Positions 9,636 through 17,037 of a stretch of 64,000 nucleotides of DNA are shown one piece after another. Made by a program: the position numbers and the translations under genes. Under the pieces are notes generated by a model. The model worked only from the letters and a program-made list of their open reading frames with translations, was not told the DNA's origin and did no database searches. Position 1 is the first letter of the stretch. Each line of letters opens with the position of its first letter. Origin of the DNA: Asanoa siamensis (lineage in GTDB: Bacteria > Actinomycetota > Actinomycetes > Mycobacteriales > Micromonosporaceae); the NCBI RefSeq assembly GCF_016862555.1, contig NZ_BONE01000006.1, positions 109,577 through 173,576 of the forward strand, in the 5' to 3' direction.

Positions 9636-10777
9636 CGGGCCACCTCTCCCTCGACCAGGAACAGCGCGCCCGCCTCGTCGAGGTAGCCGAGGTCGCCGGT
9701 GCGCAGCCAACCGTCCGGGTCGGTCATCGCGGTGGCCACCTGGGGCCCGCGGACCTTCACCTGGCCGGGCTTGCCGCTCTCGCCGACGACGTGGCAGTCG
9801 GTGTCGGCCACGGGCCAGCCGACGGAGCCGGCGGTCGGGCCGTCGAGGCGGTCGCAGTGGGTCAGCGGGCCGCCGGCGGGGCCGTACCACTGCACCAGCG
9901 GCGCCCCGACCCGGTTGGCCAGACGCAGCGCCGCGGCCGGGGTCAGGCTGGCACCGCTGGCGAGCACCGCGCGGACGGTCGACGTGCGGGGGTGCGTCTC
10001 GCGGGGGTCGGCGGCCAGCTTGGCCAGCGGCGCCGGCAGGCCGCAGTAGTGCGTCGCCGCCTCGCGCCCGGCCAGGGTGACGCCACCGGCCGGGTCCGGG
10101 TCCGCGCAGAGCACCTGGGTGGCCGCCGCGTGCACGGCGGCGTTGAGGTACACCTGTTCGTACGTCGGCAACTGGTTGACCACGGTGGAGCCCGGCTCGA
10201 AGCCGTAGGCCCGGGCGGCCTGTGCGGCACCGACGGTGAGGTTGCGGTGGGTCAGCGGCACCAGGTCGGGGCGCACCCGCAGGCAGGCGACGGCGTCGAG
10301 GTCCGGGCCGCCCGCCGCCCGGCGCCCGGTGTGGGCGCGGGCCAGCGCGGCCACGGTCCGGCCGCCGTGCTCGCCCGGCTGGTCCAGGTAGATCACGGTC
10401 AGGTCGTCCCGCTCGATCCGCACGCGGCGCAGGCGGTCGGCCATGCCCGCGGTGGCCACCAGCACCGTGATGCCGGCCCGTTCGATCACCTGGTCGAGCG
10501 CGTCCTCGGTGGGATCGACGACGGCGCAGACGTGCCCGGCCCGCACGGTGCCGTAGTAGGCGACCGGGAACGCGGGATGCAGGGCGGCGGTGACACCCAC
10601 GACGGTGCCGGGGCGGTGGCGCCGCAGGGCGGCGGCGAACCCGTCCGCCGCGCGGTCCAGGTCGCCGTAGGACAGCACGTGGGCACCGTGGCGGATCGCG
10701 GCCCGCGTGGGTGCGACCGCAGCGGCCCGCCGCAGCAACCCGTCCAGCGGCAGAGCCTGGGGTTTGGCTTCGGGCAC
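9632..10777 (-). CDS. Degenerate, C-terminally short AMP-dependent ligase-like protein
   Basis: A 381-residue protein of the ANL (acyl-CoA synthetase) fold. It keeps [36 protein letters not shown] and [13 protein letters not shown]. The phosphate-binding loop normally reading SGTTGxPKG is replaced by [12 protein letters not shown] (residues about 166-177), the usual YGxTE motif is YGPAGG, and the protein stops after the A7 motif, so the whole C-terminal subdomain with the catalytic Lys is missing. It is therefore probably not an active adenylating enzyme, and may be structural, carrier-binding or a remnant under selection. GTG 10777 is chosen because AAGGAG precedes it; an in-frame start exists up to 10912. 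It is first in the operon. Confidence 0.7.
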   Translation of the reverse strand: MPEAKPQALPLDGLLRRAAAVAPTRAAIRHGAHVLSYGDLDRAADGFAAALRRHRPGTVVGVTAALHPAFPVAYYGTVRAGHVCAVVDPTEDALDQVIERAGITVLVATAGMADRLRRVRIERDDLTVIYLDQPGEHGGRTVAALARAHTGRRAAGGPDLDAVACLRVRPDLVPLTHRNLTVGAAQAARAYGFEPGSTVVNQLPTYEQVYLNAAVHAAATQVLCADPDPAGGVTLAGREAATHYCGLPAPLAKLAADPRETHPRTSTVRAVLASGASLTPAAALRLANRVGAPLVQWYGPAGGPLTHCDRLDGPTAGSVGWPVADTDCHVVGESGKPGQVKVRGPQVATAMTDPDGWLRTGDLGYLDEAGALFLVEGEVAR

Positions 10778-10963
10778 GACGGGCTCCTTCAGGCCGGCTG
10801 TCTTACGGCCCTCCGACCGTCGCAGTTGTCCACTTGAGCCCGCCTGGAATGTCGCTGGAGTCCGCGAAATGCCTTTCATAATCGTACGATCAAGACCGAA
10901 AAGGTGAGTCATGTCGTGTTCGCACTTTAAGGTTCTTCACAGCGACGGTCGTACGGGGGCGCG
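10778..10963. promoter_or_regulatory. Divergent promoter region between PKS operon and SARP gene
   Basis: This 186-bp interval separates the ligase-like start (minus) from the SARP start (plus). It is AT-richer than its surroundings around 10870-10935, as expected for promoters. It is the natural place for the SARP protein to bind and activate the polyketide operon. I could not identify convincing spaced heptamer repeats by eye, so no exact operator is claimed. Confidence 0.5.
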
Positions 10964-11761
10964 ATGATCTACCACGTTCTTGGTCCGCTGCTGGTGAAAC
11001 CGGGCCCCGCGGATCAGCTGACCGCGCCGAAGCAACGCAAGGTGCTCGCGCTGCTCCTCCTGCACGCCAACCTGGTCGTGCCGGTCGAGACGCTGATCGC
11101 CGAGCTGTGGGGCTGCGAGCCGCCGGCCAGCGCGCAGACGACGCTGCAGACCTACATCCTCAAGATCCGCCGCATGCTCGGGCGTACGCTCTCCGCCTGC
11201 CCGGAGCGGGTGGCCAACGAGATCCTGGTGACCGCGTCCGGCGGCTACCGCCTCAACGTCGGGCCGGGGGAGCTGGACCTGCACGAGTACGAGCGGCTGG
11301 CCGCCGCCGGCCGGGCCGCGCTCGCCGCCGGCGACGACGTCTCGGGCTCCCGCCTGGTGCGCGAGGCGCTCGCGCTCTGGAAGGGCGGGGCGCTGGTCGA
11401 CGTGCGCCCGGGCCCGGTGCTCCAGGCCGAGGTGCAGCGCCTGGAGGAGGGCCGGCTCGCGCTCTGGCGCCAGCGGATCGAGGCGGAGCTGCGGCTCGAC
11501 CGGCACCAGGCGGTGCTGGGGGAGCTGGGCTGGCTGGCGGCCCGGCACCCGCTCAACGAGGACCTGCAGGCGCAGTACATGGTGGCCCTGTACCGGGCGG
11601 GCCGGCGCACCGACGCGCTGGAGGCGTTCCACCGGCTGCGCGGCACCCTCCAGGACGACCTGGGCCTCGAGCCGTCCCACCGCGTCCAGCGCCTGCAGCA
11701 CGCGATCCTGACCGCGGACCCGTCCCTGGACGACCTCGACCTGGCGGTCGCCCGCGCCTGA
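10964..11761 (+). CDS. SARP-family pathway activator
   Basis: A 265-residue regulator of the AfsR/DnrI/RedD (SARP) family. Residues about 15-90 form an OmpR-like winged helix (APKQRKVLALLLLHANLVVPVETLIAELWG, then TLQTYILKIRRMLG). Residues about 95-250 form the bacterial transcriptional activation (BTAD) domain with TPR-like helices (DLHEYERLAAAGRAAL, later HPLNEDLQAQYMVALYRAGRRTDALEAFHRLR). Small SARPs activate adjacent antibiotic operons. It is divergent from the PKS operon, so it is the likely cluster-specific activator. The ATG at 10964 has only a weak G-rich upstream signal. Confidence 0.92.
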   Translation: MIYHVLGPLLVKPGPADQLTAPKQRKVLALLLLHANLVVPVETLIAELWGCEPPASAQTTLQTYILKIRRMLGRTLSACPERVANEILVTASGGYRLNVGPGELDLHEYERLAAAGRAALAAGDDVSGSRLVREALALWKGGALVDVRPGPVLQAEVQRLEEGRLALWRQRIEAELRLDRHQAVLGELGWLAARHPLNEDLQAQYMVALYRAGRRTDALEAFHRLRGTLQDDLGLEPSHRVQRLQHAILTADPSLDDLDLAVARA

Positions 11762-11828
11762 CTTCCCACCCGACGTCGTCCGCAGCAGTTCGCCCGCGGA
11801 TGACGTAATAGAGGGGGAGGAGGTGCGC

Positions 11829-12341
11829 GTGGACCGCACGGAGTTCGAGGAGTTCGTGTCGGCGTCCCTGCCGGCGCTGACCCGCTATGCCCGGGCGCTG
11901 GCCGGTGATCCGCAGGACGCGCAGGACCTCGTGCAGGACGCGCTGCTGCGGGTCTGGCGGGCGTGGCCGGCCGTACGCCGCGACGGGAACCCGCTGGCGT
12001 ACGCGAAGACCGTCCTCGTGCGGCTGCACATCGGCGCCCTGCGGCGGCTCCGGCGCCGGCTGGCTCCTGGCCCGGCATTGCCCGCGGCCGTGCCGGCGTC
12101 GGCGGTCGAGCGGGTCGACGACCAGCACCACCTGCGCGGCCTGCTGCGCACCCTCCCGCCGGTGCAGCGGGCGGTGCTCGTCCTCACCTACCTCGAAGAC
12201 TGCGACGACCGGACCATCGCCGCCGCGCTGCGCCGGCAGCCGTCGAGCATCCGGGCCGCCCGCAGCCGCGCCCTCGCCCGGCTGCGCGAGCTGGAGCTCG
12301 CCGCGTCGTCCCGAGCGGAAGGGCTGCTTCCCCATGCGTGA
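11829..12341 (+). CDS. ECF RNA polymerase sigma factor (SigE-like family)
   Basis: A 170-residue sigma factor. Region 2 is FVSASLPALTRYARALAGDPQDAQDLVQDALLRVW and region 4 is LRTLPPVQRAVLVLTYLEDCDDRTIAAALRR, followed by RAARSRALARL. The family is the small actinobacterial ECF group often annotated SigE-family. I prefer GTG 11829 because GGAGGAGG ends just before it at proper spacing; GTG 11823 is also in frame. It overlaps the next gene, which encodes a single-TM protein, by 8 bp, the usual layout for a sigma factor with its membrane anti-sigma partner. Confidence 0.88.
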   Translation: MDRTEFEEFVSASLPALTRYARALAGDPQDAQDLVQDALLRVWRAWPAVRRDGNPLAYAKTVLVRLHIGALRRLRRRLAPGPALPAAVPASAVERVDDQHHLRGLLRTLPPVQRAVLVLTYLEDCDDRTIAAALRRQPSSIRAARSRALARLRELELAASSRAEGLLPHA

Positions 12342-12984
12342 CCTCGAGGAACGGCTGCGCGCCGAGCTGGGCCGCGACACCCCGGAGCCGGCAGTGGGCG
12401 CTTCCGACGTGCTCGCGCACGTCTACGCCCGGCAGCGGGCGAGCATCGTCCGGCGTACCGTCGCCGCCGCGTCCCTGGCTGTCGCGGTGGCGATCGGGGT
12501 GCCGGTCGTGGTCGCGGGTACGGGCGACGACCCGGTCAACCTCCCGCCACCGGCGACGCAACCGGCCACGACGCCGCCGGCGAGCACGCCGCACGTGCCG
12601 CTCGGCAACCCGCCGCCGCGGACGACGGCCTTCCCGGGCGTGCCGTCCTACCTGACGATCACCGACACCCCACCCGACCCGCCGCACCGGATGCCGACCG
12701 GCGCCGCGACCCGGTTCTGGGTGGGCGACGCCGGCAGCCCGGTGGCGGGCTTGGTCTGGGTCCGGCAACCGAGCGAACCGTTCGGCCTGCCGGGGACGGT
12801 CGTCGAGTTGCCGCGCGGCATCGGCGGCGACACGCGGGCGCTCGTCACCGACGACCCAGGGAAGGACGTGACGCACATGCGGACCTACGACCCGAGCGGC
12901 GACCAGGACTTCGTGCTCGTCCACGGGGGCGACACCAGCGCCCGCCTCCAGGTCATCCGCTCGATCCTGGCCGGACTGCGTTAG
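12334..12984 (+). CDS. Putative membrane anti-sigma factor
   Basis: A 216-residue protein with a short cytoplasmic N-terminus (MRDLEERLRAELGRDTPEP), one transmembrane segment around residues 41-60 (TVAAASLAVAVAIGVPVVVAG), a Thr/Pro-rich stretch (65-100), and an extracytoplasmic domain of unknown fold. No zinc-binding anti-sigma motif (HxxxCxxC) is visible. Its overlap with the ECF sigma gene and its topology suggest it controls that sigma factor. This is context-based; the protein itself matches no family I recognise. Confidence 0.6.
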   Translation: MRDLEERLRAELGRDTPEPAVGASDVLAHVYARQRASIVRRTVAAASLAVAVAIGVPVVVAGTGDDPVNLPPPATQPATTPPASTPHVPLGNPPPRTTAFPGVPSYLTITDTPPDPPHRMPTGAATRFWVGDAGSPVAGLVWVRQPSEPFGLPGTVVELPRGIGGDTRALVTDDPGKDVTHMRTYDPSGDQDFVLVHGGDTSARLQVIRSILAGLR

Positions 12985-13904
12985 GCGCGCCCGCTCCTGA
13001 GGCCCTTGGCCTGCGCGGAGACGGCCTCGAGAAGAGCGGTGAGGGCCGGCGCCGGCGGGGTGTCCCGCGTGACCAGGGCCAGGCGGCGCATCAGGCGCGT
13101 CTCGGCGACGTCGCGGACGGCGATCGCCGGGTCGTCCCGGGGCAGCGTCAGAGGCGGCAGCAGGGCGACGGCCGCGCCGGCCCGGACGAGCTCGAGCTGG
13201 ACGTCGGCGTCGTTGGAGCGGTGCCGCAGGTCGGGCTCGTAGCCACCGAGGGAGCGGCAGGTGCCGATGACCATCGCCTGGTGGCCGGTGCCGTCGGCCG
13301 ACGCCGTCCAGATCTCGTCGCGGAGCCGGGCGATCGCGACCGGTCGCCCGGTGAGCCCCGCCAGCGGATGCCGCCTCGGCAGCACCAGCTTGAGCGGCTC
13401 CTCGTGCAGCGGCGCGAAGCGCAGCCCGGCGGGGCGCGGGCGGGGGTGGCCGTCGTACTCGTCGCCGATCACCACGTCGACCGCGCCCAGCCGCAGGCCC
13501 GGCAGCGCCTGTTCGAGCTCGAGCTCGAAGATCTCCACCCGGACCCGGGGGTGGGCCGTCATCATGCCCGCCACGGCCGGGATCAGCAGGCGGCGGGCGG
13601 CCGACTGCAGCCCGCCGGCCCGGACCGTGCCGCGGACGTCGCCGCCCAGCGCGGCCAGGTCGGCCTCGGCCGCCTCGGCGGCGGCCAGCAGCACGCGGGA
13701 GTGGTGGGCGAGGAGGCGGCCGGCGTCGGTCAGGCGTACGCCCCGCCCGGCCTTCTCGAACAGCGGCGTGCCGGCGTCCTTCTCGAGCAGGGTGAGCTGC
13801 TGCGAGACCGCCGACGGGCTGTAGCCGAGCGCCGTGGCGACCGCGGCCAGGGTGCCGCGCTCCTCGAGCTCGCGCAGGAAGCGCAGGCGGCGCAGGTCGA
13901 ACAT
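12981..13904 (-). CDS. LysR-family transcriptional regulator
   Basis: A 307-residue LysR protein: N-terminal winged helix (LRRLRFLRELEERGTLAAVATALGYSPSAVSQQLTLLEKD), then a periplasmic-binding-like effector domain. It is divergent from the EamA-family transporter gene with 61 bp between them, so it probably controls that exporter. The ATG appears leaderless: TAGCAT followed by six bases (TTCCGC) and ATG. Its 3' end overlaps the anti-sigma gene by 4 bp tail to tail. Confidence 0.9.
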   Translation of the reverse strand: MFDLRRLRFLRELEERGTLAAVATALGYSPSAVSQQLTLLEKDAGTPLFEKAGRGVRLTDAGRLLAHHSRVLLAAAEAAEADLAALGGDVRGTVRAGGLQSAARRLLIPAVAGMMTAHPRVRVEIFELELEQALPGLRLGAVDVVIGDEYDGHPRPRPAGLRFAPLHEEPLKLVLPRRHPLAGLTGRPVAIARLRDEIWTASADGTGHQAMVIGTCRSLGGYEPDLRHRSNDADVQLELVRAGAAVALLPPLTLPRDDPAIAVRDVAETRLMRRLALVTRDTPPAPALTALLEAVSAQAKGLRSGRA

Positions 13905-13965
13905 GCGGAAATGCTAACGGGTACACTCCATAAACCGTCACTGGACCTGACGAGTCGCGTACCCG

Positions 13966-15009
13966 ATGCTCGACGGTGTGGGTCCGCTTCTGTGTCTGCT
14001 CTCGGCCGCCTGCTTCGGCGCCATGTCCATCTTCGGCACGTTCGCCTACGACGAGGGCGTCTCGACCGGCGCGCTGCTGCTGGTGCGGTTCGGTCTCGCG
14101 GCGGCGGTGCTGGTGGCGCTGCTGATCGCGCGGCCGTCGCTGCGTCGACTGCCCGACGCTCCCGCGGCGCCCTCGATGTCGCGCCGGCGCGCGGTGGCGA
14201 TCGCCTTCGGTCTCGGCGCCATCGGGTACGCGGCCCAGGCCGGCCTGTTCTTCTCGGCGCTGCACCGCCTGGACGCGTCGCTGCTCTCGCTGATCCTCTA
14301 CACATTCCCGGTCCTGGTCACCGTGACCGCGGTGCTGCTGGGCCGGGAACGCCTGACGGGCCCGCGCCTGCTGGCGCTGACGGCGGCCTCGGGCGGCACG
14401 CTGCTGGTGCTGCTCGGGGCCGGTGGCGGCAGCTTCGACGCGCTGGGGGCGCTGCTGGCCTTCGGCGCCGCTGTCGTCTACACCGTGTACATCCTGGTCT
14501 CCGACACCGTCGTGCACCGGCTGCCGCCGCTCGTGCTGGCCGCGCTGGTGATGACCGGGGCCGCGGTCACGATCGGGGTGTACGCCGCGGTCACCGGCGG
14601 GGTCGACCTCAGCTTCCCGCCGGCCGGCTGGTTCTGGCTGGCCTGCATCGCGGTCGTCTCGACGGTGCTGGCGATGCTGCTGTTCTTCGCGGGCCTGCGC
14701 CGCACAGGCCCGTCGACGACGGCGATCCTGTCGACCTTCGAGCCGGTGGTGACAACGGCCTTGGCGGCGCTGACGCTGGGGGAGTTCCTGCGGCCGATCC
14801 AGTTGGCGGGCGGGGTGCTGGTGCTGTCGTCGGTGGTGATCCTGCGGATGCGCCGTCAGGACCCGTCGAGGCGGCGCCGGAGCAGGTCGCGCAGGGGGAT
14901 CGAGTCGCCGTCGCGGCCGCCCTCGCCCACGACCAGCGGCGCCGGACCCGGTTCGGGGCGCACGCCGGACAGCCTCGACCGGACCGAGTTGGACGTGGTG
15001 AGCAGGTAG
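13966..15009 (+). CDS. EamA/DMT-family transporter
   Basis: A 347-residue membrane protein with about ten hydrophobic segments in two EamA repeats (GPLLCLLSAACFGAMSIFG at the start, FGAAVVYTVYILVSDTVV at the start of the second half, STFEPVVTTALAALTLGEFL late). Drug/metabolite transporters export small metabolites; the substrate is unknown. The basic, disordered-looking tail after residue about 305 reads through the end of the converging gene at 14856-15272, so the tails overlap by 154 bp. Confidence 0.88.
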   Translation: MLDGVGPLLCLLSAACFGAMSIFGTFAYDEGVSTGALLLVRFGLAAAVLVALLIARPSLRRLPDAPAAPSMSRRRAVAIAFGLGAIGYAAQAGLFFSALHRLDASLLSLILYTFPVLVTVTAVLLGRERLTGPRLLALTAASGGTLLVLLGAGGGSFDALGALLAFGAAVVYTVYILVSDTVVHRLPPLVLAALVMTGAAVTIGVYAAVTGGVDLSFPPAGWFWLACIAVVSTVLAMLLFFAGLRRTGPSTTAILSTFEPVVTTALAALTLGEFLRPIQLAGGVLVLSSVVILRMRRQDPSRRRRSRSRRGIESPSRPPSPTTSGAGPGSGRTPDSLDRTELDVVSR

Positions 15010-15272
15010 AACAGGCCGTCGGTGCCGACGGCGACGCTGCGCCGCCGGTCGAGGTACCAGCCCCGCAGGCCGGTGCGGTAGCGGACGTTGCCGCGGTGGG
15101 CGGGCGCGGTCAACGCCTCGGGCGCGATCCCGCGGGCCTCGGCGTCGGCGACGAACCGCGCGATCAGTGCGGCGGCCTGCTCCGCCTCGCGCGCCTTGCG
15201 GTCACGCTGAGCCCGGTCGTGCGCCTCGATGGCCAGCCGGCGCTGCTCGCGCCAGTCCTCGTCCGTACCCAC
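14856..15272 (-). CDS. Conserved-looking hypothetical protein
   Basis: A 138-residue protein starting VGTDEDWREQRRLAIEAHDRAQRDRKAREAEQ, with a charged helical N-terminal half. The C-terminal half (RYRTGLRGWYLDRRRSVAVG, then TDGLFYLLTTS) looks like a compact beta-rich domain. No family is recognised. GTG 15272 is chosen because TAGGGT plus seven bases precedes it, a leaderless arrangement, and no Shine-Dalgarno is present. It diverges from the decayed P-loop gene by 23 bp and converges on the EamA gene. Confidence 0.6.
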   Translation of the reverse strand: MGTDEDWREQRRLAIEAHDRAQRDRKAREAEQAAALIARFVADAEARGIAPEALTAPAHRGNVRYRTGLRGWYLDRRRSVAVGTDGLFYLLTTSNSVRSRLSGVRPEPGPAPLVVGEGGRDGDSIPLRDLLRRRLDGS

Positions 15273-15295
15273 GCGTCGGACCCTATATCGGTCGC

Positions 15296-15807
15296 GTGCC
15301 GCGACGGCGGGCCGCGAGAATCGCCGACGTGGTTCCGGTGCTCTGGCTCTACGGCCCGCCCGGGGTCGGCAAGGGGCGCGGTGCGTGGTGGTGCCGGGGG
15401 TGGTCGACGCGGCCCGCGGGGTCCCGTCCCTGCGGCACGGCGCCGTCACGGCGGTCCGGCTGCGCGCCGAGCCGGCCGACCTGCGGCGCCGGATCGCCGC
15501 CCGGCACCGGCCGCTCGACCGGCTCGACCCGGTGCTGCGCGAGGCGGCGGACGCCCGCCTCAGGGCGGCCAACCTGGCCGCGCTGTGGTCGACCTTCCAC
15601 GCCCGCGGTGCGCGCCGGACGGTGGTCGTCGGTCACGTCGTCGACGTCCCGGCCTATCGGGCGGCCGCCGAGGCCGAAGCGCTGGAACGCGCCGGTCTCG
15701 GCGACCACCGCGTCGACACCGGCGGCCGCCCCGTGCCGGAGATCGTCGACGAGATCCTCAGGAGGTGGCCGACGGGACCCGGTCCAGGAAGCCCAGCACC
15801 TGGGTGA
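15296..15807 (+). pseudogene. P-loop kinase-like gene with internal deletion and frameshift
   Basis: The first 25 or so codons (from GTG 15296) encode VPVLWLYGPPGVGK, the Walker A start of a small actinobacterial ATPase/kinase-like family. Immediately after, the reading continues in another frame as ARCVVVPGVVDAARG, LRAEPADLRRRIAARHRPLD, then ALERAGLGDHRVDTGGRPVPEIVDEIL. In intact relatives that second block follows roughly 60 residues later. So a segment between Walker A and the GARCVVV strand has been lost and the frame broken. The gene is probably dead. Confidence 0.65.
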
Positions 15808-16132
15808 GCCGGCCGGTGTCGTCCGTGGTCACCACGTCGAAGCCCGCGATCGGGGCCTGCCCGCCTTCCGGGCCCAGCTCCCAGGTGAAGCGGGCCTGGT
15901 CGTGGTGGCCGTCGACCGGGCCCGCCAGCCGGAACGTCATGCCCGGGAACTGGCCCTGGACCGCGGCGACCGTGGCGTCGATCGCGTCCCGGCCCTCGGC
16001 GACCGCCAGCGGGTCGACGTAGCGGGCGTCGGGCGCCCACAGCTCGTCGATGCGCGCGCGGCGCTCCGCCGGGTCGGTCTCGTTCCAGATCGCGATGTAG
16101 CGCTCCGCCAAGGTGTCGTACGTCGTGGTCAT
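15758..16132 (-). CDS. SnoaL-like / NTF2-like protein
   Basis: A 124-residue alpha-beta barrel protein of the SnoaL-like/NTF2 superfamily (TTTYDTLAERYIAIWNETDPAERRARIDELWAPDARYVDPL at the start). Members are cyclases, isomerases or simple binding proteins, and the substrate is unknown. AAGGAGAGCACG precedes the ATG. It is divergent from an XRE-family regulator, and a perfect 7-3-7 inverted repeat lies between them. That suggests this gene is the regulator's main target. Its 3' end overlaps the decayed P-loop gene. Confidence 0.85.
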   Translation of the reverse strand: MTTTYDTLAERYIAIWNETDPAERRARIDELWAPDARYVDPLAVAEGRDAIDATVAAVQGQFPGMTFRLAGPVDGHHDQARFTWELGPEGGQAPIAGFDVVTTDDTGRLTQVLGFLDRVPSATS

Positions 16133-16194
16133 CGTGCTCTCCTTCGTCGCTGTCTGATGGGAGAGATGGTTGCCGGCGGCAGGTCATGGTGTCG

Positions 16195-16211
16195 ATTACC
16201 TCGCAGGTAAT
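16195..16211. promoter_or_regulatory. Perfect operator ATTACCT-CGC-AGGTAAT
   Basis: A perfect 7-3-7 palindrome placed 63 bp upstream of the SnoaL-like start and 38 bp upstream of the XRE regulator start. Its position in the divergent gap suggests binding by the XRE protein to control both genes. It is seen directly in the sequence; the binding partner is inferred. Confidence 0.75.
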
Positions 16212-16248
16212 GGCCGCCGGGCCGGATCGGTCATTAAGGTCGGTGGGT

Positions 16249-16992
16249 GTGACGACCGCTGGGCACCTGCTGCGTGACTGGCGCCGCACCCGCCGGATGA
16301 GCCAGTTGGACCTGTCCATCGAGGCGGGGATATCGACGCGGCACCTGAGCTTCGTCGAGACCGGCCGGTCCCGGCCCAGCCCCGAGATGATCCTGCGGCT
16401 CGCCGAGCGGCTCGACATCCCGCTGGCCGAGCGCAACACGATCCTGCTCGCGGGCGGCCACGCGCCCGCCTTCCCCGGCCACGACGTCGACGATCCCGCG
16501 CTCGCGCAGGTGCGAGCCGCGGCGCGGCAGATCCTCGACGGGCACAGCCCCAACCCGGCCGCGCTGATCGACCGGCACTGGCACCTCGTCGAGGCCAACG
16601 CGGCCATCGCGCTCTTCACCGCGGGCGCCGCGCCGGAGCTGTTGGCGCCGCCGGTCAACGTGCTGCGGCTCAGCCTGCACCCGGACGGCATGGCACCGCG
16701 GATCGGCAACCTGCCCGAGTGGCGGGCGCATCTGCTCGACCGGTTGCGGCGACAGGCGGCGGCGACCAACGACTCCACATTGTACGACCTGCACGCGGAG
16801 CTGAGCGGCTATCCCGGCGGCGGCGCCGAGGTCGTGACCGGGCCGAGCGTGGTCGTGCCGCTGCGCTACCGGGAGCTGTCCTTCCTCAGCACCACGACGC
16901 TGTTCGGCACGCCACTGGACGTGACGGTCGCGGGCCTGGCCGTCGAGTCCTTCTTCCCGGCGGACGCCGCGACCGCCCGCGCGCTGGCCTGA
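16249..16992 (+). CDS. XRE-family regulator with MmyB-like ligand domain
   Basis: A 247-residue regulator. An N-terminal helix-turn-helix (GHLLRDWRRTRRMSQLDLSIEAGISTRHLSFVETGRSRPS) is followed by a PAS-like MmyB ligand-binding domain (DRHWHLVEANAAIALF, later NLPEWRAHLLDRLRRQAAATND). Such proteins commonly repress an adjacent divergent enzyme gene and respond to a small molecule. GTG 16249 is preferred; upstream in-frame codons would read through the operator. It likely autoregulates and controls the SnoaL-like gene. Confidence 0.88.
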   Translation: MTTAGHLLRDWRRTRRMSQLDLSIEAGISTRHLSFVETGRSRPSPEMILRLAERLDIPLAERNTILLAGGHAPAFPGHDVDDPALAQVRAAARQILDGHSPNPAALIDRHWHLVEANAAIALFTAGAAPELLAPPVNVLRLSLHPDGMAPRIGNLPEWRAHLLDRLRRQAAATNDSTLYDLHAELSGYPGGGAEVVTGPSVVVPLRYRELSFLSTTTLFGTPLDVTVAGLAVESFFPADAATARALA

Positions 16993-17027
16993 CCCCGGCC
17001 GCGGGTGCCGTCGCGGCCGGGGGTCAG
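16989..17027. terminator. Bidirectional hairpin terminator
   Basis: Left arm CTGACCCCGGCCGCG pairs with CGCGGCCGGGGGTCAG, with one bulged base and an 8-nt loop. It overlaps the XRE stop codon and lies 11 bp before the end of the converging GH9 gene. It lacks a T-tract, as is usual in high-GC actinobacteria. Confidence 0.7.
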
Positions 17028-17037
17028 GTGCGCGTCG

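Noticed and set aside
10778..10963. SARP heptamer repeats in the divergent promoter
   Set aside because: I saw only scattered partial TCAAG-like matches with no consistent spacing, so no operator is claimed.
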